DNA of 19,755 nt from Burkholderiales bacterium (GTDB taxonomy: Bacteria; Pseudomonadota; Gammaproteobacteria; Burkholderiales; Burkholderiaceae_C), in NCBI GenBank assembly GCA_947448105.1, contig CANFNE010000013.1, positions 1 to 19,755 on the forward strand, written 5' to 3'. Below the pieces are notes generated by a model. The model was not told the DNA's origin and made no database searches. It saw nothing but the letters and a program-made list of their open reading frames with translations. Below, piece by piece: positions 7,949 through 14,923 of the stretch; position 1 is the stretch's first letter; each line of letters opens with the position of its first letter. The position numbers and the translations under genes were made by a program.

Positions 7949-8976
7949 CGGAGCGCATTCCTGTCAACGTGCTGACCGGTTTTTTGGGCTCAGGCAAAAC
8001 CAGTCTGCTCAACCGCCTGCTGCGCGACCCGCTGTTTAACAACTGCGCGGTACTCATCAACGAATTTGGCGATATCGGCATTGACCACCACCTGGTGGAT
8101 CGGGTGGACGGCGACCTGGTGTTGCTGCAGTCGGGCTGCATTTGCTGCACCATCCGTGGGGACCTGGCCACCGCCATGCGCGACCTGTATGACCGGCGCG
8201 AGCGCGGCGAGATTCCCGCCTTTGTGCGCCTGGTCATTGAGACCACCGGCCTGGCCGACCCGGTGCCGGTGTTGTCCACCGTGATGTACGACCGGGTACT
8301 TCAGCACCACTTTCGCGTCGGTAATGTGGTGACCACGGTGGACGCAGTCAATGGCGCGGCCAATCTCAGCGAGTACCCCGAATGCCAAAAGCAGGTGGCC
8401 GTGGCCGACCGCTTGGTAATCACCAAGCTCGATATTGCCGACACCGGCTTGCGGTCCGTGTTGGAAGCGCAGCTGGGCCACGTCAACCCGAGTGCGCCGT
8501 GCCTGGCCTTGGACGCGGTGCAGTTGGACGCCCGCCAGCTGCTGGGGATCGACGCGTTCGACCCGGCCAGCAAGACCGACGAAGTGGCGCACTGGCTGCA
8601 AGCCACCCGCCAGCGCAACTACTTGTCACTGGGCGCAAGCGGGGCAACAGGTGGCCACGCCAATGTGCACCGCGACATCGTGGCCTTTGCCCTGGACCTG
8701 CCCGAAGCGGTGGATTGGACGGTGTTCAGCGTCTGGCTGTCCTTGCTGTTGCACGCCCATGGCGCGCAGATTCTGCGGGTCAAGGGTTTGCTCCAGGTCG
8801 AAGGTGCCGACGCTCCGGTGGTGGTGCACGGCGTGCAGCAACTGGTGCATCCGCCCAGCCATCTCGCACACTGGCCCACGGACGACCACAGCGCGCGCTT
8901 GGTGTTCATCGTGCGCGGATTGGAGCCGCAGCGCATTCAGGAATCGCTGACCCGCCACCTGCGCGACTGGGGCTGA
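7945..8976 (+). CDS. G3E-family GTPase, CobW/COG0523 type metallochaperone
   Basis: A 343-aa P-loop GTPase. The Walker A motif GFLGSGKTS spans residues 12-20. The family's metal-binding motif GCICC spans residues 64-68 (Cys65, Cys67, Cys68). A Walker B-like IETTGLADP follows, with TKLD at 160-163 as the guanine-specificity motif. The C-terminal CobW_C domain contains several histidines (HGVQQLVHPPSHLAHW). COG0523 proteins insert or traffic metals such as Zn, Co, Fe or Ni for specific target enzymes in the cytoplasm. The nearest candidate client is the PgdA-like CE4 enzyme two genes upstream, which keeps its metal ligands. The gene overlaps the preceding small CxxC gene by 4 bp and is the last gene before a 172-bp promoter region. 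Confidence 0.93.
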   Translation: MTERIPVNVLTGFLGSGKTSLLNRLLRDPLFNNCAVLINEFGDIGIDHHLVDRVDGDLVLLQSGCICCTIRGDLATAMRDLYDRRERGEIPAFVRLVIETTGLADPVPVLSTVMYDRVLQHHFRVGNVVTTVDAVNGAANLSEYPECQKQVAVADRLVITKLDIADTGLRSVLEAQLGHVNPSAPCLALDAVQLDARQLLGIDAFDPASKTDEVAHWLQATRQRNYLSLGASGATGGHANVHRDIVAFALDLPEAVDWTVFSVWLSLLLHAHGAQILRVKGLLQVEGADAPVVVHGVQQLVHPPSHLAHWPTDDHSARLVFIVRGLEPQRIQESLTRHLRDWG

Positions 8977-8981
8977 GGGTG

Positions 8982-8998
8982 CGCATTGCCTTGGTGCA
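8982..8998 (+). promoter_or_regulatory. NtrC-like upstream activator site 1
   Basis: The 17-mer CGCATTGCCTTGGTGCA keeps GCA of the left half and all of TGGTGCA in the right half of the enterobacterial NtrC consensus (TGCACCA-N3-TGGTGCA). Its centre is about 157 bp before the predicted sigma-54 start site. An overlapping perfect dyad, GGTGCA-TCT-TGCACC, spans 8993-9007. Confidence 0.4.
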
Positions 8999-9034
8999 TC
9001 TTGCACCGATGGCCCGGCGCATTGCTAAAAGCGC

Positions 9035-9051
9035 TGCACCAAAACAAAGCA
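9035..9051 (+). promoter_or_regulatory. NtrC-like upstream activator site 2
   Basis: TGCACCAAAACAAAGCA has the complete left half (TGCACCA) and the outer GCA of the right half of the NtrC consensus. Its centre is about 104 bp before the predicted transcription start and 53 bp (close to five helical turns) from site 1, as expected for paired enhancer sites. Confidence 0.4.
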
Positions 9052-9106
9052 GGTTTGCCGCGTAGGGCACGGCCTTCGGTATTTTTGTACGCAAACGCGC
9101 CAACGA

Positions 9107-9116
9107 TTGTGGACAA
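9107..9116. promoter_or_regulatory. TTGT-GG-ACAA palindrome, possible GntR/FCD operator
   Basis: A perfect short palindrome TTGTGGACAA lies midway between the arms of the larger inverted repeat and directly before the -24 element. FCD-type GntR regulators often bind TTGTNNACAA-like sites, and such a regulator is encoded downstream in the same cluster. Such a short motif could occur by chance. Confidence 0.3.
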
Positions 9117-9120
9117 AAAT

Positions 9121-9135
9121 TGGCACGCTGTTTGC
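9121..9135 (+). promoter_or_regulatory. Sigma-54 promoter for the ABC transporter operon
   Basis: TGGCACGCTGTTTGC matches the sigma-54 consensus TGGCACG-N4-TTGC at every conserved base, with GG at 9122-9123 and GC at 9134-9135 (exact N10 spacing). The predicted start, near 9147, is only two bases before the chosen ATG at 9149. Two NtrC-like sites lie upstream. Confidence 0.75.
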
Positions 9136-9148
9136 GTACTGGAAACGC

Positions 9149-10192
9149 ATGAATGCACCGTCCTATCCTTCTTCAGCGGCCATCGAATTGGTGGGTCTGA
9201 CCAAGCGCTATGCGCCCGGCGCCAAACCGGCCGTGGACAGCATCAATTTGCGCATCGACAGCGGCAGCTATTGCTGTTTACTCGGGCCCTCGGGCTGCGG
9301 AAAAAGCACCACCTTGCGCATGGTCGCAGGGCACGAATCCGTGACCGAGGGTGACATTCTTTTAGAGAACCGCAACATCACCGACTTGCCGGCTGCGGCA
9401 CGTGGCACCGCCATGATGTTCCAGAGCTTTGCCCTGTTTCCGCACCTGAGCGCCCTGGACAACGTGGCCTTCAGCCTCAAGATGAAAGGTGTGGCCAAAG
9501 CTGCGCGCATGGAACAGGCCCGCAGCCTGCTCGACCGTGTGGCCATGGGTCATTTGGCCGAGCGCAAGCCCGGCGAACTCTCGGGCGGCCAGCAGCAGCG
9601 TGTAGCCTTGGCGCGCGCACTCATTACCCAGCCGCGCGTGCTGCTGCTCGACGAGCCGCTGTCCGCGCTAGACCCGTTTTTGCGCATTCAGATGCGTGCC
9701 GAATTGCGCCGTTGGCAAAAGGAATTGGGCCTGACCTTTATCCATGTGACCCACTCGCAAGAAGAGGCCATGGCCCTGGCTGACACCATGGTGGTAATGA
9801 ACCACGGTGTGATCGTGCAAAGTGGCTCGCCCCACGAAATTTACAACCGCCCGGCCAACGAATTTGTGGCCCGCTTTATGGGCGGTCACAACGTCATGGA
9901 AACGCCGACCGGCAAGATCGGAGTGCGCACCGACCACATCGCTCTGGCGTCTGCGCAAACCACAGACGAAGCCGGTGCACATGCGCAAATCGCGCTGGTG
10001 TCTGACGTTGAATACCAAGGCACTTATGTATTGGTGGGCTTGCAAAGCCCCGGCGCCTTGCACTCCGCGCACAGCACCGCGCAGTGGTCGGTCATGTTGT
10101 CCGAGGCCGCGTTTGCTGCCCAGCCCCTGAACGTGGGCGACACGGTGCGTATGGCTTGGGCGCCTGAGGCCGAGCACCGGCTCGCCGAATAA
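9149..10192 (+). CDS. ABC transporter ATP-binding protein, PotA/polyamine-opine type
   Basis: A 347-aa cytoplasmic ATPase energising import through the two downstream permeases. Walker A GPSGCGKST is at residues 46-54, the Q-loop glutamine at 92, the ABC signature LSGGQQQR at 144-151 and Walker B VLLLDEP at 164-170. The switch His is in THSQEEA. A C-terminal TOBE-like region (about 265-345) is typical of the PotA/MalK class. Family members carry polyamines, opines, thiamine or iron, so substrate cannot be read from the ATPase. ATG 9149 (MNAPSYP) is used; the frame extends upstream to a GTG/ATG region but lacks a better ribosome site. The gene is directly downstream of the best sigma-54 match in the window. 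Confidence 0.93.
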   Translation: MNAPSYPSSAAIELVGLTKRYAPGAKPAVDSINLRIDSGSYCCLLGPSGCGKSTTLRMVAGHESVTEGDILLENRNITDLPAAARGTAMMFQSFALFPHLSALDNVAFSLKMKGVAKAARMEQARSLLDRVAMGHLAERKPGELSGGQQQRVALARALITQPRVLLLDEPLSALDPFLRIQMRAELRRWQKELGLTFIHVTHSQEEAMALADTMVVMNHGVIVQSGSPHEIYNRPANEFVARFMGGHNVMETPTGKIGVRTDHIALASAQTTDEAGAHAQIALVSDVEYQGTYVLVGLQSPGALHSAHSTAQWSVMLSEAAFAAQPLNVGDTVRMAWAPEAEHRLAE

Positions 10193-10276
10193 ACCTCATT
10201 TGTATCTAAGCGTTTTTCCCCCGTGTCCCACCCCTCGCTTCGCAAGAAGTTTTTTCATCCCCAAGGAGTTTTCCCT

Positions 10277-11563
10277 ATGTCGAATGATTCGAAAGAAGTC
10301 CTCAGTACCGCCGCGCCGGTGCAGCGCCGCACCTTGCTCAAGGGCACGGCCGGCATCTTGGCCGCGGGTGTGTTCCCCGCAGTGCATTCCGCCGACCCCA
10401 TCGTCTTGCGCTACCTCGGCACCGCAGTGAACCAGGACAAAGAAATCGCCGAGAAATTCAAGTCGGACACCGGCGGCAAAGTCGTCATCCAGTATGTGGC
10501 AGTAACGACCGACGACGTGCTCAAGCGCGCCATCACTTCGCCTAACAGCTTTGACTTGCTCGACTCCGAATACTTCCAGTTGCGCAACCTGGTGCCTACC
10601 GGCAACCTCAAGGGCATCGACACCAAGCGCATCAAGAACGCCGACAAAATTACCTCGGTTTTCACCACCGGCAAAGTGGCCGGCAAGACGATTGGCGACC
10701 AAGGTACGGCACCCAAGAAAGTGATCTTTCTGGAAGGCGAAAAGTCCAAGACTTTCGCCACCAGCCCGACCCAGTACATGTCGCTGATTCCCACCACGTA
10801 CAACGCCGACACTCTGGGCATTCGCCCGGACCTGATCAAGCGCCCCATCACCTCCTGGGCTGAATTGCTGAACCCCGAGTTCAAGGGCAAGGCCTCGATT
10901 TTGAACATTCCTTCGATCGGCATCATGGACGCGGCCATGGTGGTCGAAGCCATGGGCATCTACAAGTACCCCGACAAGGGCAATATGACCAAGAAGGAAA
11001 TTGACCTGACCATCAAGACCCTGATTGAAGCCAAAAAGCAAGGGCAGTTCCGCAGCCTGTGGAAAGACTTCAACGAGTCCGTCAACCTGATGGCCTCGGG
11101 CGAAGTGGTGATCCAGTCCATGTGGAGCCCCGCGGTCACAGCCGTGCGCACCAAGGGCATCGCCTGCACCTTTCAGCCGCTCAAAGAGGGCTATCGCTCA
11201 TGGGCATCGGGCTTTGGCATGCCCTCCACGCTGACCGGTAAAAAGCTCGATGGCGCTTACGAGTTCATCAACTGGTTCCTCGATGGCTGGGCCGGTGCTT
11301 ACCTCAACCGCCAGGGTTACTACAGCGCCGTGTTGGAAACTGCCAAGTCCAAGATGGACGCCTACGAGTGGGCCTACTGGATGGAAGGCAAGCCTGCGAC
11401 CCAAGACATCAAGAGCCCGCACGGCGATTTGCTGGCCAAGGCTGGCGAAACACGCGACGGCGGCAGCTACGAACAGCGCATGGGCGCAGTGGCCTGCTGG
11501 AACGCCCTGATGGATGAAAACGTCTACATGGTGCAAAAGTGGAACGAGTTTGTCGCTGCCTAA
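10277..11563 (+). CDS. ABC transporter substrate-binding protein, PotD-like, Tat-exported
   Basis: A 428-aa periplasmic solute-binding protein of the polyamine/opine (PotD) type. It has a twin-arginine signal: QRRTLLKG with Arg17-Arg18, a hydrophobic stretch to about residue 36, and likely cleavage after HSA at residue 39. The mature part starts DPIVLRYLGTAVNQDKEIAEKF and holds typical features such as WAELLNPEFKGKASI and the late EFINWFLDGWAG. ATG 10277 is set by the strong AAGGAG at 10263-10268; an in-frame GTG at 10223 lacks one. Export by Tat implies folding before translocation, seen in a subset of PotD-like proteins. The cluster predicts a nitrogenous ligand such as a ureide or amide, but the sequence does not show it. 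Confidence 0.93.
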   Translation: MSNDSKEVLSTAAPVQRRTLLKGTAGILAAGVFPAVHSADPIVLRYLGTAVNQDKEIAEKFKSDTGGKVVIQYVAVTTDDVLKRAITSPNSFDLLDSEYFQLRNLVPTGNLKGIDTKRIKNADKITSVFTTGKVAGKTIGDQGTAPKKVIFLEGEKSKTFATSPTQYMSLIPTTYNADTLGIRPDLIKRPITSWAELLNPEFKGKASILNIPSIGIMDAAMVVEAMGIYKYPDKGNMTKKEIDLTIKTLIEAKKQGQFRSLWKDFNESVNLMASGEVVIQSMWSPAVTAVRTKGIACTFQPLKEGYRSWASGFGMPSTLTGKKLDGAYEFINWFLDGWAGAYLNRQGYYSAVLETAKSKMDAYEWAYWMEGKPATQDIKSPHGDLLAKAGETRDGGSYEQRMGAVACWNALMDENVYMVQKWNEFVAA

Positions 11564-11607
11564 GCGATAAAGCCTGAGCCACCTATGGAACTACGGATGA
11601 TTTCACT

Positions 11608-12522
11608 ATGAGCGCTGCTGTCACACAGTCATCCGTGGGTTCGGGTTTGCCATCAGGTCGCAGTCTTGCGGCCTGGTGGCAGGCATTGCCTTTGACCTTG
11701 GTTTTTTCTTTGTTTTTTCTGGTGCCTCTGGCGCTGGTGCTGATGGTGAGTTTTTGGGATTACAACCAGTATGAGTTGATTCCCGGCTTTACCTTCAAAA
11801 GCTATATCGCGATTTTTGAGGGCTGCGGCAGCGGTGACGAACTGTGTACCACCTTCAAGACCTACCTCTCTACCCTCAAGTTCAGCGCCCTGGTGTGGTT
11901 GATCACACTGGTGGTGGGCTTTGCGGTGTCTTATTTTTTGGCTTTTTGTGTGCGCTCCAGCGGCATGCAAACGCTGCTCTTTGTGCTGTGCACGATTCCG
12001 TTTTGGACGTCCAACGTCATCCGCATGGTGTCCTGGGTGCCGCTGCTCGGGCGCAACGGGCTGGTGAACCAGGCCCTGGTGGGCATCGGCCTGGTGCAGC
12101 AACCGGTGGAATGGATGCTGTTTTCTGACTTTTCGGTGGTACTGGCCTTTGTGCACCTGTACACCATGTTCATGATCGTGCCCATCTTCAACTCCATGAT
12201 GCGCATTGACCGCAGCCTGATCGAGGCAGCCAGCGACGCGGGTGCCAGCGCCTGGCAGACACTTTGGAATGTGATTGTTCCCCTGTGCCGCACCGGCATC
12301 ATCATTGGTTCGATTTTCGTCATCACCATCGTCATGGGCGACTTTGTCACCATCGGCGTGATGGGCGGGCAGCAAATTGCCTCGGTGGGCAAGATCATTC
12401 AGGTGCAAGCGTCCTACCTGCAGTTTCCGCTGGCGGCGGCCAACGCCATCATATTGCTGGCTATTGTTTTGATGATCATCTGGGCGCTCACCCGCTTGGT
12501 AGACATCCGCAAGGAGTTGTAA
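11608..12522 (+). CDS. ABC transporter permease, PotB-like
   Basis: A 304-aa inner-membrane permease with about six hydrophobic segments, the first at residues 28-50 (LTLVFSLFFLVPLALVLMVSFW). The EAA loop that contacts the ATPase is present near residue 206 (EAASDAGASAWQTLWNVIVPL). An extracytoplasmic region after the first segment holds Cys residues (EGCGSGDELC) that could form a disulfide. The start ATG 11608 has only a weak ribosome site. It lies 44 bases after the binding-protein stop and one codon boundary before the second permease, consistent with one operon. It pairs with the next gene to form the transmembrane channel. Confidence 0.93.
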   Translation: MSAAVTQSSVGSGLPSGRSLAAWWQALPLTLVFSLFFLVPLALVLMVSFWDYNQYELIPGFTFKSYIAIFEGCGSGDELCTTFKTYLSTLKFSALVWLITLVVGFAVSYFLAFCVRSSGMQTLLFVLCTIPFWTSNVIRMVSWVPLLGRNGLVNQALVGIGLVQQPVEWMLFSDFSVVLAFVHLYTMFMIVPIFNSMMRIDRSLIEAASDAGASAWQTLWNVIVPLCRTGIIIGSIFVITIVMGDFVTIGVMGGQQIASVGKIIQVQASYLQFPLAAANAIILLAIVLMIIWALTRLVDIRKEL

Positions 12523-13404
12523 ATGGCTGCCGAAAAACGCTCCGCCGGTTACTGGCCCCTGGCCTTGTTTTTTGCTGCCTTTGTGTTGTTTTTGTACGGC
12601 CCCATGCTGGTCATTGTGGTGCTCAGTTTTCAGGGGCCTGAGGGCGGACTGACCTTTCCGCTGCGCGGCGTCTCGCTCCACTGGTTTTACAAGCTGGCCG
12701 AGGGCCTGGGCGTGGTGGACATTGGCGCGGCGCTCAAACGTTCGCTCGGCCTGGGCTTGGTCGTCATGGCGATTACGGTGGTTTTTTCCGTGCTCGCGGG
12801 TCTGGCCTTTCGCAAAAAACTGCGGGGTGGCAATGTGCTGTTTTTTGTGGTGGTGGCCAGTCTGATCATGCCGTCCATCATCGTGTCTTTGGGTATTGGC
12901 CTGGAGTTTCGCTTGCTCGATACAGCCCTCAAGGCGATTTTTACCGCCTGGGAAATGGACGACACCTTGTCTGAATTTGGCACCTCCATGGGCTTGTTCA
13001 CCTCGGCCCTGGGTGCGCACCTGACTTGGACGCTGCCCTTTGGTCTGTTGATCATGTTTGCGATTTTTAACCGCTTCAACCCGGCCTATGAAGAAGCCGC
13101 GCGCGACCTGGGCGCAAGCCCCTGGCAAGGCTTTGCCCACGTGGTGCTGCCGCTGATTGCCCCGTCGGTGGTGGGCATTGGCATGTTCGGTTTTACCCTG
13201 AGCTGGGACGAAATCGCCCGTACATCCCAGGCCATCGGTGACGTCAATACCTTGCCCCTCGAATTGCAAGGCCTGACCAGCACCGTGACCACGCCTTCTA
13301 TTTACGCCTTGGGCACCGTCACCATGGTGGTCTCGTTTCTGGTGATGGGCCTGACCGTGGGCTTGGCCCGCCTGCTGGAAAAACGCCAGCGCGCCGCGCC
13401 ATGA
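12523..13404 (+). CDS. ABC transporter permease, PotC-like
   Basis: A 293-aa inner-membrane permease and partner of the PotB-like subunit. It has about six hydrophobic segments, beginning YWPLALFFAAFVLFLYGPMLVIVVLSF. The EAA loop EEAARDLGASPWQGFAHVVLPL lies near residues 187-208. ATG 12523 directly follows the TAA of the previous gene, with AAGGAG six bases upstream inside that gene's end. Its own TGA overlaps the next ATG (ATGA at 13401-13404), coupling it to the GntR regulator. The arrangement ATPase - binding protein - two permeases - regulator is a complete importer unit. Confidence 0.93.
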   Translation: MAAEKRSAGYWPLALFFAAFVLFLYGPMLVIVVLSFQGPEGGLTFPLRGVSLHWFYKLAEGLGVVDIGAALKRSLGLGLVVMAITVVFSVLAGLAFRKKLRGGNVLFFVVVASLIMPSIIVSLGIGLEFRLLDTALKAIFTAWEMDDTLSEFGTSMGLFTSALGAHLTWTLPFGLLIMFAIFNRFNPAYEEAARDLGASPWQGFAHVVLPLIAPSVVGIGMFGFTLSWDEIARTSQAIGDVNTLPLELQGLTSTVTTPSIYALGTVTMVVSFLVMGLTVGLARLLEKRQRAAP

Positions 13405-14141
13405 GCACAGTGGCCGCACCGAGCGCCAGCGCCTGGACCGAAGAGGGCATTTACCAGCGCATGGTGCAAACCATTCGCAACCAACAGTTGCACCCCGGCA
13501 CCAAACTCGGCGAAGACCGCTTGGCCAGCGCCTTTGGCGTGTCGCGCACCCGCATCCGTCCGGTGCTTGTGCGACTGGCCAGCGAGCAGGTCGTCACCCT
13601 CACGCCCAACCGGGGCGCCACCGTCGCCGTCCCCACGGAGCAGGAGGCGCGCGAAGTATTTCAGGTGCGACGTTTGATCGAACCCACTTTGGTCGCTGGC
13701 TTTATGGCGCGCGCCAGCGGCGCCGAGTTTCAAACCCTGGGCCACTGCATCACCCAGGAAGAGTCCGCGCGCACCCAGGGCGAGCGCCACCGTGCGATTC
13801 GGCTTGCGGGTGAATTCCACTTGCACATTGCGCAGTTTTCCCAGCACCACACTCTGAGCCGCATCATGGGTGAGTTGGTGTCGCGCACCTCGCTCGTTCT
13901 GATGGCCTATGGGCAGCCCACTGACCTGGGCCACGGCCCGGCCTCCAGCGCCTGTGGTTGCCAGGATCACCGCGCCCTGATGGATGCCATGCGCCTGGGC
14001 GACCGCAGCCTGGCCGAGCAATTAATGCAAAACCACTTGTACAGCCTAGAGGCGCAATTGCGCTTTGCGCCAGCCCCTGCGCCGGCGCCCGATTTGCTGT
14101 CTTTGTTTCAAACCGCCCATGCCACGGCTGCTGCTGATTAA
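13401..14141 (+). CDS. GntR family transcriptional regulator, FCD subfamily
   Basis: A 246-aa DNA-binding regulator. The winged helix-turn-helix occupies about residues 13-77, including HPGTKLGEDRLASAFGVSRTRIRPVLVRL and the wing TLTPNRGATVAVPT. The FCD ligand-binding domain follows (about 85-220), with the histidines of its usual metal site in EFHLHIAQFSQHH and in QDHRALMDAM. The tail is Ala/Pro-rich. FCD regulators commonly repress catabolic operons until a small acid or its derivative binds. In the Klebsiella hpx cluster a GntR regulator (HpxS) accompanies the allantoin racemase and allantoinase, an arrangement echoed here. The gene overlaps both neighbours: 4 bp with the permease and 23 bp with the racemase-family gene. 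TTGT-N2-ACAA sites upstream of the ABC operon are candidate targets. Confidence 0.93.
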   Translation: MSTVAAPSASAWTEEGIYQRMVQTIRNQQLHPGTKLGEDRLASAFGVSRTRIRPVLVRLASEQVVTLTPNRGATVAVPTEQEAREVFQVRRLIEPTLVAGFMARASGAEFQTLGHCITQEESARTQGERHRAIRLAGEFHLHIAQFSQHHTLSRIMGELVSRTSLVLMAYGQPTDLGHGPASSACGCQDHRALMDAMRLGDRSLAEQLMQNHLYSLEAQLRFAPAPAPAPDLLSLFQTAHATAAAD

Positions 14142-14862
14142 CCCCAATACCTCGGCCGATGTCAGTGCGCTTGTGTTGCGTCACGCGCAAAACGCGGCGG
14201 GGCATCTGGCGCACGTGGACGTGGTGACGGCCCGCTTTGGCGCCCCCTATATCGCGTGCGAAGCCAGCTTCGCCGTGGCAGCCCACGCGGTGCTCGATGC
14301 CTGGGCCGGTGCCCGAGCCGCGCAGCAAGCGGCAGGCCAAGCGCCGTATGACGCGGTGCTGATCGCTTGTTTTGGCGACCCGGGCCTGCTGGCACTGCGC
14401 CAGATCTGCCCGGTGCCCGTCACCGGGCTGGCCGAGGCGGCCTTCTGCCAGGCGTCGCGCCAGGGCCGCTTTGCCATCGTGACCGGCGGCGCGGCCTGGG
14501 AGCCCATGCTCGCGCGCCTGGCGCACAGCCTGGGCTATGGGCAAAGTCTGGCCGCCATCCACACCGTGGCCGCGACCGGCGCAGCGCTGGCGCGCGACCC
14601 GCTGGCCGCACAGGGTTTGTTAGGGGACGCTTGCAGGGCGGTGGCTGCAGCCAGTGGCGCGGCCTCGGTCATTTTGGGCGGCGCAGGTTTGGCCGGTATG
14701 GCGCAGGCCGCACAGGCAGGCGTGCCGGTACCGGTCATCGACAGCGTGGTGGCCGGCGTGCAACACGCACTGGCGCTGTGCGGCACCCCGGTGGCGCCGC
14801 GTGCGCCATTGGGCTTTGCCTGGCACGGCGTGTCGAGCGCCCTGGCCGCCACGGGCGCCTGA
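14119..14862 (+). CDS. Asp/Glu/hydantoin (allantoin) racemase family protein lacking the second catalytic Cys
   Basis: A 247-aa cytoplasmic enzyme of the Asp/Glu/hydantoin racemase superfamily. The N-terminal LLINPNTS motif (residues 5-12) and the first catalytic cysteine, Cys84 in LIACFGDPGL, match hydantoin and allantoin racemases such as HyuE and HpxA. The second cysteine normally appears in LGCAG-type motifs about 105 residues later. Here the motif is LGGAGLAGMA, with Gly188 in that place. A two-base racemase mechanism would therefore be impaired. The protein may be a single-Cys variant (as in arylmalonate decarboxylase) or use another base. ATG 14119 is chosen because LLINPNTS must lie at the N-terminus; it overlaps the GntR gene by 23 bp. 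It ends the plus-strand operon and is convergent with the GGT-like gene. Confidence 0.88.
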   Translation: MPRLLLINPNTSADVSALVLRHAQNAAGHLAHVDVVTARFGAPYIACEASFAVAAHAVLDAWAGARAAQQAAGQAPYDAVLIACFGDPGLLALRQICPVPVTGLAEAAFCQASRQGRFAIVTGGAAWEPMLARLAHSLGYGQSLAAIHTVAATGAALARDPLAAQGLLGDACRAVAAASGAASVILGGAGLAGMAQAAQAGVPVPVIDSVVAGVQHALALCGTPVAPRAPLGFAWHGVSSALAATGA

Positions 14863-14923
14863 GTTCAACCAAAGGCCCGGGAGCGAAGGCCGCCCAGGCT
14901 GCTAAGGCAACAAGGCCCAAGGC

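Larger units (their letters stand above)
9087..9139. repeat. 10-bp perfect inverted repeat straddling the transporter promoter
   Basis: GTACGCAAAC at 9087-9096 is the exact reverse complement of GTTTGCGTAC at 9130-9139; the arms are 43 bp apart. The right arm covers the TTGC of the -12 element. Each arm sits in a TTGTACGCAA-like half-palindrome, as might suit a GntR/FCD dimer. Confidence 0.5.

Noticed and set aside
10238..10255. CTTC-GCAA-GAAG hairpin followed by T6 between the ABC ATPase and binding-protein genes.
   Set aside because: A 4-bp stem is too weak for a terminator, and the genes form one transporter. At most it could tune relative expression.
11653..13419. A 588-codon open frame on the minus strand.
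   Set aside because: It is antisense to both permease genes, which have clear EAA loops and membrane segments. The antisense product is His/Gln/Arg-rich with no domain.
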